The notes under the pieces were generated by a model that was not told the origin of the DNA, searched no databases, and was given only the letters and a program-made list of their open reading frames with translations. From positions 1 through 48,730 of the forward strand of contig NZ_BJKP01000027.1 in the NCBI RefSeq assembly GCF_008974145.1: a stretch of DNA of 48,730 nt, written 5' to 3'. The translations under genes were made by a program, and so were the position numbers. This document shows, one piece after another, positions 10,601 to 21,051 of the stretch. Origin of the DNA: Microcystis aeruginosa NIES-4325 (GTDB lineage: Bacteria > Cyanobacteriota > Cyanobacteriia > Cyanobacteriales > Microcystaceae). The first letter of the stretch is position 1. Every line of letters starts with the position of its first letter.

Positions 10601-12127
10601 CTAAACTTCTTGTTTACGAGTGCTAAGATCACCCAATTTTTGGAATAAACCGAATTCCACTTGTTCTTCCAGATCTGGATCAACCCCGGCGAATACGTCG
10701 CGGTAGAGGGTACGAGAACCGTGCCAGATGTGACCAAAGAAGAATAGTAAAGCAAAGACAGCATGACCGAAAGTAAACCAACCTCTCGGAGAAGTGCGGA
10801 ATACCCCGTCAGACTTAAGAGTTTCGGTGTCAAACTCGAAAGCTTCACCGAGTTGCGCTTTACGGGCAAATTTCTTCACATCAGCAGGATCGCTGAAGAC
10901 CTGACCATCGAGAGCACCACCGTAGAAAGAAACGGTAACACCACTTTGTTCGATACTCAGTTTCGATTCCGCACGACGGAAAGGAATATCGGCGCGAACG
11001 ATACCTTCCGAGTCAGTCAGGACAACGGGGAAGGTTTCAAAGAAGTTAGGCATCCGACGCACGCTCAGGACGCGACCTTCGCCATCTTTGAAAACAGGGT
11101 GTCCTAACCAAGATTTTGCGATACCGTCACCGCTATCCATGGCACCAGTACGGAATAAACCACCTTTAGCGGGGCTATTACCGACATAATCATAGAAAGC
11201 CAGTTTTTCGGGGATTGCTTGGTAAGCTTCAGCGATGGTGGCCCCATTGGCGATGCTGGCCTCCACACGACGCTCAATTTCTTCTTGGAAATAGCCCTTA
11301 TCCCATTGGTAACGGGTCGGGCCAAAGAGTTCGATCGGGGTGGTAGCATTACCATACCACATGGTTCCAGCCACGACGAAAGCGGCAAAGAAAACGGCGG
11401 CGATACTGCTAGAAAGCACCGTTTCGATATTACCCATTCTCAGGGCTTTATAGAGTCTTTCGGGGGGACGAACGGTTAAATGGAATAAACCAGCGATAAT
11501 CCCGACGATACCCGCAGCAATGTGGTGAGCTACCACACCTCCAGGGTTAAAGGGGTTAAAACCAGCCGGTCCCCATTCGGGAGCTACGGGCTGCACATGA
11601 CCGGTTAAACCGTAGGCATCGGAAACCCACATCCCGGGACCCCAAAGGCCTGTTTGATGGAAAGCACCGAAACCAAAGCAAAGTAAACCGGATAAGAACA
11701 GGTGAATACCGAACATTTTCGGCAAATCGAGGGCAGATTCGCCCGTGCGGGGATCGACGAATAATTCTAAATCCCAGAAAACCCAGTGCCAAACGGCCGC
11801 TAGGAATAGCAGACCGGATAAGACGATATGAGCGGCGGCAACGCCTTCAAAAGACCAGAAACCGGGGTCAACACCAGTTTCGCCGGTGACGCTCCAGCCA
11901 CCCCAAGAACCGGTGACACCTAAACGGGCCATGAAGGGCAGCACGAACATTCCCTGCCGCCACATCGGGTTTAATACGGGGTCACTGGGGTCAAAAATAG
12001 CAAGCTCATAGAGGGCCATGGAGCCAGCCCAACCCGCTACCAGTGCGGTGTGCATCAGGTGAACGGAAATTAAACGGCCCGGGTCGTTGAGAACGACTGT
12101 GTGTACTCGATACCAAGGTAGTCCCAT
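10601..12127 (-). CDS. psbB: Photosystem II CP47 chlorophyll protein
   Basis: CP47 is the 508-aa inner antenna of PSII. It binds chlorophyll a and passes energy to the D1/D2 reaction centre. The N terminus [19 protein letters not shown], six membrane helices with regularly placed His ligands, and the large lumenal loop between helices 5 and 6 (about residues 260-440) are all present and full length. AGGAGGAG lies about 9 nt upstream of the ATG. It stands as a single gene converging on psbEFLJ, which encodes proteins of the same complex. A G-rich octamer array lies about 220 nt upstream. Confidence 0.98.
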   Translation of the reverse strand: MGLPWYRVHTVVLNDPGRLISVHLMHTALVAGWAGSMALYELAIFDPSDPVLNPMWRQGMFVLPFMARLGVTGSWGGWSVTGETGVDPGFWSFEGVAAAHIVLSGLLFLAAVWHWVFWDLELFVDPRTGESALDLPKMFGIHLFLSGLLCFGFGAFHQTGLWGPGMWVSDAYGLTGHVQPVAPEWGPAGFNPFNPGGVVAHHIAAGIVGIIAGLFHLTVRPPERLYKALRMGNIETVLSSSIAAVFFAAFVVAGTMWYGNATTPIELFGPTRYQWDKGYFQEEIERRVEASIANGATIAEAYQAIPEKLAFYDYVGNSPAKGGLFRTGAMDSGDGIAKSWLGHPVFKDGEGRVLSVRRMPNFFETFPVVLTDSEGIVRADIPFRRAESKLSIEQSGVTVSFYGGALDGQVFSDPADVKKFARKAQLGEAFEFDTETLKSDGVFRTSPRGWFTFGHAVFALLFFFGHIWHGSRTLYRDVFAGVDPDLEEQVEFGLFQKLGDLSTRKQEV

Positions 12128-12445
12128 TGACTACGCTCCTCCTATTGACAATTTAGTGTCCACTTAGACGCTTTTTATATTCAGGGTCAAAATATAAGCC
12201 CAACAATCTCGACTGTTAAGTGCAAGAGTTAGCCGACCTACATTATCCCTTGAAAAGTGTATCTATTCTAAAGAAGTGTAACTATTGTTAGAACAGATTT
12301 CAAGTCTTTGCGATCGATTTTCGGCCAGAAATCAGGGAGTGCCAGTGATGGGGTGATGGGGTGATGGGGTGATGGGGTGATGGGGTGTGGGGAGAATAAA
12401 TAAAAATAATCTCCTGTCTCCTCTCTTCTGTCTCCTCTCTCCTGA
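12128..12445. other. psbB upstream region with a G-rich repeat
   Basis: This 318-nt stretch holds the psbB leader and promoter (minus strand) and no gene. The notable element is the TGATGGGG array at 12346-12385. I could not assign promoter boxes with confidence. Confidence 0.5.
12346..12385 (+). repeat. TGATGGGG x5 tandem octamer
   Basis: Five perfect 8-bp units run from 12346 to 12385, followed by a TGTGGGGA variant. Five GGGG runs separated by 4-nt spacers fit the pattern of an intramolecular G-quadruplex on the plus strand. The array lies between the psbB promoter side and the 3' end of the next gene. Confidence 0.85.
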
Positions 12446-12769
12446 TTACTTCCTCAGCAATTCTTCGGCATTTTGCAGGATTTCGAGGACTTGTTCGGCA
12501 CTAATCAAGCGTTTTAGCACCACTTGCCCGATGGTGGGGACAGTATCGGCAATTTCTGCACTCTTGGGGGCAACTTCTACCATAATCACAGCTTCTTCCA
12601 CCTTATAAAGCCATAAAACCTGTTCTCCCTCTAAAATACCGATATTTAATCGCTCTATCTGCGGTGGTCGTCGCCAACTACTCGCATGGTCCCACAAACC
12701 GCCAAATTCCCACACTCGTCCTATTGTCCAACCTGCCGTTAAGAAAAAATATTTCACTTTGTTACTCAA
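12446..12769 (-). CDS. Hypothetical protein, 107 aa
   Basis: No family is recognised. The protein begins MSNKVKYFFLTAGWTIGRVWEFGGLWD and is soluble, with a beta-rich first half and an amphipathic C-terminal helix (SAEQVLEILQNAEELLRK). The tail resembles helices of small cyanobacterial regulatory or assembly proteins, but I cannot name one. It lies between psbB and tatC on the same strand, 66 nt downstream of tatC's stop, so it could be the second gene of a tatC unit. Codon style matches the neighbours. Confidence 0.6.
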   Translation of the reverse strand: MSNKVKYFFLTAGWTIGRVWEFGGLWDHASSWRRPPQIERLNIGILEGEQVLWLYKVEEAVIMVEVAPKSAEIADTVPTIGQVVLKRLISAEQVLEILQNAEELLRK

Positions 12770-12835
12770 TCTAGAATCAATCTCTAGCTTTCTGGCTTAA
12801 TTAGTTTTCAGCCGTCAAATTTTATCAAAAAACTG

Positions 12836-13597
12836 TTAACGTCCCGTTAATTTCACCACCCCAATGCCCCCAAAGTATAGACCCAAGACCGCCCCTGCTA
12901 ACAGGGATTGAGTGAGAGGATCTGTGGAAGGGGTTAAAATCGCGCCCAAAATCACCGCCCCTAAAACCACGAAACGCCAACCCGATAACATCGTTTGCGA
13001 GGAAATAATGCCTAAAAAGCTCAAAATCAATTGAATAACGGGAATTTGAAAGGCGATGCCGGTACTAAACAGCAAAAGTAAGACAAATTCAAAATAGCGC
13101 TCGATCGACCAAGCTTGTTCGACCACTTCCGCCCCATAATTGACAAAAAAGTTTAAAGCGGCGGGAATCAGGGCAATATAGGCAAAAAATAAACCGGCAA
13201 AAAATAAAACACTCGATCCTAAGACTACCGGGACAATTAAACGCCGTTCGCGACGGGTTAACCCCGGCAGCACAAAGAGGATAATTTGCAAGAGAATGAC
13301 CGGACTAGCCACCAGTATGCCGCTATATCCAGCTACTTTTAGGGAGACGAAAAAAAATTCTCCCGGAGCTAACTGCAAAAATTTTACCCCTTGGGCGGGA
13401 ACTTCCAGCACTTGCACTAGGGGTTTAACGAAGATAAAACATCCCACCGCACCTACAGCCACGGCAATTAAACTATAAAAAATCCGGTGCCGCAACTCCT
13501 CCAAGTGGTCAAATAAGGACATTTCCACTTCTCCGGGCAACTCATCGAGGAATTCAGGGCTGTCTGGGGGTGGGGTTTTTACTTCTGTCGATGACAT
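12836..13597 (-). CDS. tatC: Sec-independent protein translocase TatC
   Basis: TatC is the membrane receptor of the twin-arginine pathway, which exports folded proteins across the plasma and thylakoid membranes. The 253-aa protein has the conserved cytoplasmic start [14 protein letters not shown] (about residues 26-39). Six membrane helices follow, with [12 protein letters not shown] and the TPSTDPLTQ loop characteristic of TatC. A 25-residue acidic and proline-containing N-terminal extension precedes the core. No tatA is in the window, as is usual for cyanobacteria where tat genes are dispersed. The product is complete. Confidence 0.95.
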   Translation of the reverse strand: MSSTEVKTPPPDSPEFLDELPGEVEMSLFDHLEELRHRIFYSLIAVAVGAVGCFIFVKPLVQVLEVPAQGVKFLQLAPGEFFFVSLKVAGYSGILVASPVILLQIILFVLPGLTRRERRLIVPVVLGSSVLFFAGLFFAYIALIPAALNFFVNYGAEVVEQAWSIERYFEFVLLLLFSTGIAFQIPVIQLILSFLGIISSQTMLSGWRFVVLGAVILGAILTPSTDPLTQSLLAGAVLGLYFGGIGVVKLTGR

Positions 13598-13749
13598 AGC
13601 TTTGGCTCGATCGTTCTCTACTCAAGCCTTTATCCTAGCATTGTTAACACTCCCGTTGCCTAAAGGCGTGGGGATTCTTGGGCTGAATCTTGCCTCTACT
13701 AGCAAAGCTATCGATCTTCTGGGACTCTGGGGGAGATAGAATTAATATA

Positions 13750-13841
13750 TAGCGTTTCTGATTCACACGAGGTACATTCCCGATTCTGAACAGCTTAATC
13801 AGCAAAGGTTTAAGTGTGCCGCACAGATGCGAGAACCGCTA
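13750..13841 (+). mobile_element. 92-bp MITE, copy 2
   Basis: It runs TAGCGTTTCTG...GAACCGCTA with TA on each side (13748-13749, 13842-13843). The sequence is nearly identical to the copy at 45444-45535. It ends 28 bp before the start of the decayed transposase and may lie within or just outside that element's left end. Confidence 0.87.
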
Positions 13842-13869
13842 TATATAGCCTGAAATCAACAGGTGGTAT

Positions 13870-15236
13870 ATGGTTAAGCCACGCCCAGCCGAACCAACGC
13901 TTAAATTCATTGATGACTACTGCGAAAACTATAGAGACTTATTTCCAGAAGTTAGAACTTTTGAATATTTCAAGTATCTACATCTGGGGCTAATTTCAGA
14001 GATAAAAAGGAAAACTTTACCAGCGATAGCCAAGGTAGTAGTATTGGAAGATGCCGAAGGATTAGATCACTTTTTAACCGAGACACCCTGATCAGTAGAA
14101 GAATTGAGAAATAGAAGATTGAAATTAATTCTCAATCTGATTAGGGGGGAAGAAATCATGGTAATTATCGACGAAACAGGAGATAAAAAGAAAGGTAAAA
14201 CAACCGATTATGTCAAGATACAATATATTGGTAATCTCGGAAAGATTGAAAATGGAATTGTAGCAGTAACGGCTTATGGTTTATTTAGATTAATGACCTT
14301 TCCTCTAATAGCTAAAGTTTATATAGCGTTTCCTGTTCGCAAGAGGTACATTATCAATGTTGAAAAGCTTAATTATCAAAGGTTTAAGTGTGTCACACGG
14401 GCGTGAGAACCGCTATAAACCAAGAGAGAGATTAAAAGAAGGATATCAATATAAAACTAAGCCACAAATCGGGAGAGAACTAATCAAAAAACTGAAAGAA
14501 ATGTGATTTAAAATCAAGCTGGTGCTGGCAGACAGTGAATATGGGGAAAGCAAGGAAAATTTGGTTAGTATCTTAAATAAAGAAAAGCTGAACTTTGTGC
14601 TTGCGATTCGGAGCAATCACGGAGTGTGGCCGCCATCAGGGCAAAGAGTAAGATACAATAAATGGCGAGAGTTTGACAGAATATTCTCAACAGGCAAGAT
14701 AGAAAAAGGTAGATAAGGGAGATTATCTTTGGCAAGAAAAGAGAAATCAAATATTGACAAGTCACTAATAATAAAGAAAGCCTACCAGAGAAATCAACTT
14801 GGTACATTATGACGAAAGTACCGCAGATTAGGTATCAAGAGGTAGGCAACTTATACGGGTTAAGAAATTGGGTAGAGTACTGGTTAAAACAGAGTAAAAA
14901 TGAATTGGGTTGGGCAGACTTTCGAGTAACTGACTATAGCCGAATTGAAAGATGGTGGGAAATGGTCATGAGTGCTTACTTAATGGTAAGCCTACAGTCA
15001 GAACAACTAAGTGAATCGAAAGAAGCTAATTTAGATTTGGCTAACCCAGCTAAGGAAGAAATTAAAAAACATCCTTAGTGTAATCAAGGTAAGGGGTGGA
15101 AAAATATCTTAAATAATCTACGATTATTTGTTCAACTTTTACGTTATTTCAATCTCTTAAAACCTTGGTTAGTCGTTGTTTTTAGTCCTCAAAACTTCGC
15201 TTGTTCTGTCGGTTATTTTCCCTGCTTAATAAATTA
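13870..15236 (+). pseudogene. Decayed IS701-like DDE transposase
   Basis: The reading pieces join into one transposase. They run from MVKPRPAEPTLKFIDDY, through MVIIDETGDKKKGKTTDYVK (first catalytic Asp region) and LVLADSEYGES (second Asp), to LKQSKNELGWADFRVTDY (C-terminal Glu region). I assign it to the IS701 type of the DDE group from these motifs. Damage includes in-frame stops at 14089-14091 (TGA), 14504-14506 (TGA), 14710-14712 (TAG), 14755-14757 (TGA) and 15076-15078 (TAG), a frame change near 14705, and a 92-bp MITE inserted at 14324. Translation beyond the last stop continues to about 15236. The gene cannot make a working transposase. Terminal inverted repeats were not located. Confidence 0.88.
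14324..14415 (+). mobile_element. 92-bp MITE, copy 3, inside the transposase pseudogene
   Basis: It has the same ends as the other copies, with TA at 14322-14323 and 14416-14417. Removing the element plus one TA (94 bp) restores GTTTATAAACCA and joins the codons for ...IAKVY to KPRERLKEG without loss. The 94-bp net gain shifts the frame, so this insertion alone would kill the transposase. Confidence 0.92.
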
Positions 15237-15414
15237 ATAAATTCTCTTTTAGAGAAGGTTTTTCCACGCAATTCCTATTTCTCTTCTGCCTAGAGTTCCA
15301 GAAGAGCGGTAACTCGATCGAGGGAGAAAAGCCAAGAAGCTGCGAGAAAATTGCCGATTTCTCCCGTCCAATATTACTGCACACATCCCCCCAGATCAGG
15401 CCGTCAGTCATTCT
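15237..15414. other. Short spacer after the transposase relic
   Basis: The spacer between the relic and the permease holds a 61-codon minus-strand frame (15226-15411) that resembles nothing I know and has no convincing start site. I see no terminator or RNA here. Confidence 0.4.
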
Positions 15415-16593
15415 TCAGCGAGAAACCACCTCGCTAGAGGATTCTGATTCTAGGGGGAGAGAGGGTTTAATTATCCCGTGTTTTGTCTCCTCTGGTGTCA
15501 CTTGACGGATAACCTCCAAAGCTTCCTTGATCATTACCGCCATGGGAACCGCGACAATCACCCCCAGTAAACCGCCCACTCGCGCCCCCGTCAAGACCGA
15601 GACCAACACCCAAAAGGGATTTAACCCGGTAACACTGCCCAAAATCCGGGGAGCAATGCCGTTTTCGACAATTTGCTGCACCACTACAGCCACGGCTAAA
15701 ACTTGCAGAGCTAAACCAATATCGCGCAAAGCTAGTAAAGCTGTCACCGTGACAATGCCTACGGTTCCCCCAAAAGGGATTAAGGCCATGGTACCAATCA
15801 AGAGGCCGAATAGGAGACCAAAAGGGACTTTAATCGATAAAAATGCCGTGACTAATCCCAGGGCCATGCAGGTAGCACAAATTACCTGGCCGACAAAGTA
15901 ATTCTGAAAACTTAAGCGTAGGGTTAGGGAAAAGGGTTGTTGGACGGGTTTGGGCAACCATTGGATAATACTCCTCCAGATATCGGGACTGTGGAGAAGT
16001 AGATAAAAGGTGAGGATAATGGTTAGCAGCACATCAAGCACCCGCACCACGGTAAAAACGGTGAGATTAAGGGCTAAATTAACGCTTCTTCCCGCTAGAA
16101 TCTGCAATTCTGCCCCTAAACGACTGTTAAACTGGGCGATAACACCATCGAAACTGATCGGAATTGGCAGATTCATCGTGTCGATTTTGGTATCTAGTTG
16201 CATCAGTTGGCGCTGTCCCGAGTCTAACCATTCTGGCAATCTGTTGACGAATTGCTGTGCTTGGGTGAAGACTAAAGGAACTAGGGTTATACCCACAGCC
16301 ACAAAAATTAAAATCGTGATCAGGGAAACCACGATCGCAGCTAAACCCCGTTTTAATCCCTGACGTTCCAACCAAGTCACCGGATAACCCAAGAGAAAAG
16401 ATAGAACGGCCGCTATCAGTAAAATAACAAATAAAGATTCAAAATAGCCAAAAATTGCCGATAATGCCCAGGCATTCAGAACTATAAGTGGTGCAGCTAG
16501 AGCAATTACCAGTAAGCGAGATAAGGAATTCAGGGATTGCCACCACGTCTGAACCCAATTGCGTTTCGGGGGAACGACTTTAACTTCCACCAT
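15415..16593 (-). CDS. AI-2E family transporter (PerM/YdiK-like permease)
   Basis: The 392-aa protein has about eight membrane helices, arranged as an N-terminal pair, a central soluble stretch (about residues 110-170, FVNRLPEWLDSGQRQLMQL), and a C-terminal helical block. That block contains the conserved GTVGIVTV and VVQQIVENGIAPRILG segment typical of the AI-2E/PerM family. Family members export small molecules or act as Na+/H+ antiporters; the substrate here is unknown. The C terminus is a short Ser/Glu-rich tail. The gene is single, on the minus strand, followed downstream by the transposase relic. Confidence 0.88.
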   Translation of the reverse strand: MVEVKVVPPKRNWVQTWWQSLNSLSRLLVIALAAPLIVLNAWALSAIFGYFESLFVILLIAAVLSFLLGYPVTWLERQGLKRGLAAIVVSLITILIFVAVGITLVPLVFTQAQQFVNRLPEWLDSGQRQLMQLDTKIDTMNLPIPISFDGVIAQFNSRLGAELQILAGRSVNLALNLTVFTVVRVLDVLLTIILTFYLLLHSPDIWRSIIQWLPKPVQQPFSLTLRLSFQNYFVGQVICATCMALGLVTAFLSIKVPFGLLFGLLIGTMALIPFGGTVGIVTVTALLALRDIGLALQVLAVAVVVQQIVENGIAPRILGSVTGLNPFWVLVSVLTGARVGGLLGVIVAVPMAVMIKEALEVIRQVTPEETKHGIIKPSLPLESESSSEVVSR

Positions 16594-16778
16594 GAAGCCT
16601 CTTAAAGGGTTTGTTTCAATACTTGTATTCTGACAGATCGAAGCCTAACCCGCTAACTCCAAAAGAGGAAGTGGGGTGATGGGGTGTGGGGTAGTGGAGC
16701 ATTTGGCTGAAATTTCCCTAAACCCCTAAATCCCTATCACCCTATCTCCCGACTCCTAACTCCTGACTCCGCGAGAGA

Positions 16779-18794
16779 TTAACTTGCTTGCGAGGAGACA
16801 AAACCCGATAACTCGCGAAAGCGGATCTCATCGCGGTGGGGATCGGCGCGACTAACTTGTACTTGAAAGCGATCGCCTAAAGATACCGATCGCTCAAAAC
16901 GATGGGGTAATTCTAACCCCAATTCCTCCAATAAAATCAAGCCTAAATTTTCTTCTTCTCGTAGCCAGCGCAACACCAAAGCTTGCCAAACTTGATCTCC
17001 CTGTCGTCGCAAAAATTCCAAACTCCAATAACGATTAGTTTGTCGTTCCACCGAGGTGGCCTCTTGGGCCGAACTAGCGACACTATAGAGAATTTCTTGC
17101 ATTCTATCCCGGGTAAAAGGCAGTTTATCGCCCCGGAGATGAGCTTTTAGTTGAAAATGGGTCAAAAGGTCAGTATAACGGCGAATTGGCGAAGTTACTT
17201 GGGAATAGGTATTCAATCCCAGACTAGCATGACGGTTAGGAATCGTCGTCATCTCACTGCGCGGCATACAGCGACGCAAGGCACAGGAACGCACGGGGCC
17301 GGCAGGTAGTAAGATTAACTCCTCATCGGGGGGTAATTCTGGTTGTGGTTGTCCGCGGAAAGGCACGGGTATCTCGTGTTGCTGACAGTAGCGACCGGCG
17401 ATTTCTCCAGCTAAAATCATCATTTCCGCCACTAATTGCCGAGATGGGGATACCTCCTGCAATTCTATGATAATTTCGTCGTTATCCTTCACCTTAATCG
17501 ATGATTCTGGCATTTGGATGTTAATCGATCCCTGAGATTTGCGCCATGCGTGGCGTTGTTTTGCCCAACGGTTGAGAATCCTCACTTCCGGTTCATGCTG
17601 CAGATCCAGATGTAACATTTCGTCCACATCTTCGTAGGTGAGGCGATAGGTGGGTTTAATTGTACTAGGATGGATCCGATAATCGGCGATCGCCCCCGTT
17701 TCATCGAGGATTACCCCAAAACTCAAGGCAGGACAAAGTTTACCCTGTACCAAACTCATCGGACCGGCGGCCAACTCTAGGGGAAACATGGGAACCATTC
17801 CCGTGGGAAGATAAAGACTGGTACTGCGACGACGCGCTTCTAGGTCTAATTCATCATCGGGAAGCACTAAACGGCTAGGATCGGCAATATGAATCCAGAG
17901 ACGATGACCACCATCCGCGAGAATTTCTACCGATAATCCGTCATCGATTTCCTCGGTACTTTCATCGTCGATGGTATAAATTTTTTGGTGGGTTAAATCG
18001 AGACGATTGTTGACATCCGCATCCGCAGGGGGATTGAGTAAATTAAGACGCGCCACATCAAGTACCTTTTTCGAGAATTGAACAGGGTAGGAACTGCGTC
18101 GCAGGAAAAGGTTTTCGTGACTACTCCACCATTTCAAATCGACTAACAATTCAAAAGCGGCCTCGGGGGTTTGGGAACGGCCCAGCAGCGAGAGTATTTC
18201 CATGGCTGCTGGATATTTTTGTTCGGGTTGGAGGATAAATTTTTCTAGAGACTCCAGACGAATTCGATCGCTTTCTGACCATTCTACCGTTTCACCGGCC
18301 AGGGCCTGTTGGAGACGTTGGAGAAATTGGCTTTTTTCCCGTTGACGCTGTTGTTCTACCTCTAGCTGGTGTTTGATTTCCTCTACCTGATTTTCCGAGC
18401 GGGCTTCGTAACCATCCCCTTTATTTTTAAAATAAACTTTATCATCACTCAAGAGACAATGGGCTGCATAGCAAAACTGCGGACTGCGATCGGAAAAGAG
18501 AATCTCGGCCATGGTTTCGGGAGTGACTAACTGATTTTCCCCGGCTAATAATTCCCAGGCCACTTCTAAACCACTAGTATCTAGATAGGGTTGGACTTCC
18601 CGCAGAAAATTGCCAATCTCTTTATAGTTGGATGGACCTGCTTTGATAATGTAATCGAAGCGTTGGGGACGCAGTTTATGCGGGTTTCCCCCTTGATCGA
18701 TGACGATCCAATCTTTTTTACCTTCTGGGCGATCGATCACCCCTAAGCGCCTTTCTCCTTGGACTCGAAATTCTACCAGCGTTCCCTTATCCAC
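16779..18794 (-). CDS. RNase II/RNase R family exoribonuclease
   Basis: The 671-aa protein has an N-terminal RNA-binding region, a coiled-coil-like stretch (about residues 135-165, EEIKHQLEVEQQRQREKSQF), and the RNB catalytic domain from about 265. The Mg-binding motif TIDDESTEEIDDGLS is at residues 274-288. The SQVTSPIRRYTDLLTHFQL motif is also intact, and a short C-terminal S1-like part follows. The enzyme degrades RNA 3' to 5' in the cytoplasm. It matches the cyanobacterial VacB/Zam-type RNase in layout; RNase II versus R naming is uncertain. speA lies 77 nt upstream on the same strand. Confidence 0.92.
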   Translation of the reverse strand: MDKGTLVEFRVQGERRLGVIDRPEGKKDWIVIDQGGNPHKLRPQRFDYIIKAGPSNYKEIGNFLREVQPYLDTSGLEVAWELLAGENQLVTPETMAEILFSDRSPQFCYAAHCLLSDDKVYFKNKGDGYEARSENQVEEIKHQLEVEQQRQREKSQFLQRLQQALAGETVEWSESDRIRLESLEKFILQPEQKYPAAMEILSLLGRSQTPEAAFELLVDLKWWSSHENLFLRRSSYPVQFSKKVLDVARLNLLNPPADADVNNRLDLTHQKIYTIDDESTEEIDDGLSVEILADGGHRLWIHIADPSRLVLPDDELDLEARRRSTSLYLPTGMVPMFPLELAAGPMSLVQGKLCPALSFGVILDETGAIADYRIHPSTIKPTYRLTYEDVDEMLHLDLQHEPEVRILNRWAKQRHAWRKSQGSINIQMPESSIKVKDNDEIIIELQEVSPSRQLVAEMMILAGEIAGRYCQQHEIPVPFRGQPQPELPPDEELILLPAGPVRSCALRRCMPRSEMTTIPNRHASLGLNTYSQVTSPIRRYTDLLTHFQLKAHLRGDKLPFTRDRMQEILYSVASSAQEATSVERQTNRYWSLEFLRRQGDQVWQALVLRWLREEENLGLILLEELGLELPHRFERSVSLGDRFQVQVSRADPHRDEIRFRELSGFVSSQAS

Positions 18795-18871
18795 TGCTTC
18801 CCCTTACTGCCTATCTATTTTGTCTATTTTCTATCATCCTCGATCGATTACTCAATCGGCAAGAGCAATCA

Positions 18872-20911
18872 TCAATCCCCACCCACTAGATAGGTATAAC
18901 GTCGCAAACTGCGTTCATAATCCTGTAGTAGTAATTGGGATTCTTCTACAGTCATGCGATTTTCCTGCAAAGCTTGTTCACAACGAAGACGAATTCTTTC
19001 TAACAGGTCTTCCGCAGAATATTGTACATAACCTAATACTTCCGTGATCGTATCCCCTTTGACTAGATACTCGATATCGTATCCCTTGGGACTCATCTGA
19101 ATATGTACCACGTTAGTATCGCCAAAAAGATTATGTAAATTGCCCATAATCTCTTGATAAGCACCCACCAGAAACATTCCTAGATAATAGGGTTCTGGAG
19201 AATGTTTACCGTTTTTGTACTCCAACGGATGCAATTCTAAAACAGATTTTACGTCCCCGCGCAAATCGATAAACTGGGCAATTTTCCCATCACTATCACA
19301 GGTTAAATCGGCGAGAATTCCTCTTTGGGTAGGTTCTCGATCGAGACGATGGATCGGCATAATTGGAAATAGTTGATCGATCGCCCAACTATCGGGAACT
19401 GACTGAAAAACCGAGAGATTGGCATAATAAATTGAGGCCATAATTTGCTCTAAGTCTTCCAAGTCATCGGGAACATAATCCTGTTGTCGGGCCACTTGCA
19501 GAATTTTGTGACAACAAGCCCAGTACAATTGTTCGGCTCTAGCTCGTTCTTTGAGACTGAGATAACCGAAATTAAACAGACTAATCGCCTCCTCTTTGAA
19601 CTGTCCCGCATCGTGATAAGCTTCCTGATAATTGCGCTCATCGATACCCGTGTAGGTTTCCCAGAGATTACGGAGGATAAGATGTTCTTTCCCATTGCAG
19701 GGATCGGGGGGATTTTGGGGAACCTCACTACTTCCCAAGATATCAAAGACTAACACCGATTGATGAGAAGCGATCGCCCGGCCACTTTCACTGATGAGAA
19801 TTGGGGGTGAAATCTGGGCATCTTCACAAGCTTCTTTGACCTCAGCCACGATATCATTAGCATAATTCTGCATATTGTAGTTTTTCGAGGCGTAGAAGTT
19901 AGTTTTTGAGCCATCGTAATCGACCCCTAAACCACCTCCCACATCGAGATAGGTCATATTTGCCCCTAATTTTGTTAATTCCACATAAATCTGACTAGCT
20001 TCGCGAATGGCATCCTTAATGACGCTAATAGCGGAGATTTGCGACCCGATATGATAGTGCAGCAGTTGCAGACAATCTAACATCCCCGCTTGTTCTAATT
20101 CCGTCACCACCGTTAGGATTTCCGGAACGGTTAAACCGAATTTTGCCCGGTCTCCCGTGGAACATCCCCAACGGCCCACCCCTTTTGTCCCCAGTTTCGC
20201 GCGCACTCCCAAATGAGGGGCAATTCCTAACTGACGACTGACGCGCAGGGTTAAATATAATTCTTCCAATTGTTCGATGACAATCAAAGGCCGATGACCG
20301 AGACGAGTGGTCAATAGGGCAGTTTCCAGGTATTCTTTGTCCTTATAGCCGTTACAAATTAGCAGTGGTTGTGTTTTGTCATTTTTGCCGTTTAAGGCAG
20401 GTTCTAGGGTAGCTAAAGCAATCATTAGCTCAGGTTTTGAACCAGCCTCCAGCCCAAATTGATAGGGTTTACCAAAACGCACTAAAGACTCGACGATGTG
20501 ACGGTGTTGATTGCACTTGATCGGATAGACACCGCGATAGACATTGGGATAATTATAACGGGCGATCGCTCGGCTAAAACAGGCATTCAGGCGCTCGATC
20601 CGATCCTCGAGGATGTCACTAAACCGAATTAACAGGGGTAAACCGATATTCCGCCGCTTAATCGCCGAAACTAACTCGTATAAGTCCAAAGAACCGCCCC
20701 TTTCTCCTTGGGGCGAGACGGTAATATTTCCTGCGGCATTGATCGAGAAATAGGGTTCTCCCCAGCCTTGGATGCGATAGAGATTTTCGCTATCTTCGAT
20801 CGACCAGTGTTTGACGGGGGCAACTTTTTCGAGGTTGTTACCGTCAGAAGGGGTCAGATCGACTGGAGATAATTGCTTTTCTTGTTTCTTAAGTTGAGTT
20901 TTACCTGCCAT
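18872..20911 (-). CDS. speA: Biosynthetic arginine decarboxylase
   Basis: SpeA converts arginine to agmatine, the first step of polyamine synthesis and part of arginine catabolism. The 679-aa protein shows the PLP lysine K132 in YPIKCNQHRHIV, the barrel motif HYHIGSQIS, GGGLGVDYDGS, and the C-terminal CDSDGKIAQFID region, where Cys completes the active site. The length is normal for the large SpeA type. A 35-residue N-terminal extension rich in Lys and Gln precedes the core. The gene is complete, on the same strand as the RNase, and probably has its own promoter in the 140-nt gap to the divergent DUF4330 gene. Confidence 0.96.
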   Translation of the reverse strand: MAGKTQLKKQEKQLSPVDLTPSDGNNLEKVAPVKHWSIEDSENLYRIQGWGEPYFSINAAGNITVSPQGERGGSLDLYELVSAIKRRNIGLPLLIRFSDILEDRIERLNACFSRAIARYNYPNVYRGVYPIKCNQHRHIVESLVRFGKPYQFGLEAGSKPELMIALATLEPALNGKNDKTQPLLICNGYKDKEYLETALLTTRLGHRPLIVIEQLEELYLTLRVSRQLGIAPHLGVRAKLGTKGVGRWGCSTGDRAKFGLTVPEILTVVTELEQAGMLDCLQLLHYHIGSQISAISVIKDAIREASQIYVELTKLGANMTYLDVGGGLGVDYDGSKTNFYASKNYNMQNYANDIVAEVKEACEDAQISPPILISESGRAIASHQSVLVFDILGSSEVPQNPPDPCNGKEHLILRNLWETYTGIDERNYQEAYHDAGQFKEEAISLFNFGYLSLKERARAEQLYWACCHKILQVARQQDYVPDDLEDLEQIMASIYYANLSVFQSVPDSWAIDQLFPIMPIHRLDREPTQRGILADLTCDSDGKIAQFIDLRGDVKSVLELHPLEYKNGKHSPEPYYLGMFLVGAYQEIMGNLHNLFGDTNVVHIQMSPKGYDIEYLVKGDTITEVLGYVQYSAEDLLERIRLRCEQALQENRMTVEESQLLLQDYERSLRRYTYLVGGD

Positions 20912-21051
20912 TGTCTATCGATCGCTCCGTGTGAGACTCCGATCTTCTATCTTAAGTCAGACTTCCTGTCTGCGACCAAGATTCCGATCATGATAGAATT
21001 TACTCCCTAGGTTCGATCTCTAGGAATAGTCATCTATATAAATTCAAGGCT

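Noticed and set aside
12387-12608. Plus-strand frame opposite the 107-aa gene
   Set aside because: Antisense shadow starting in low-complexity sequence.
15226-15411. 61-codon minus-strand frame after the permease gene
   Set aside because: No recognisable motif, and its end overlaps transposase debris; likely chance.
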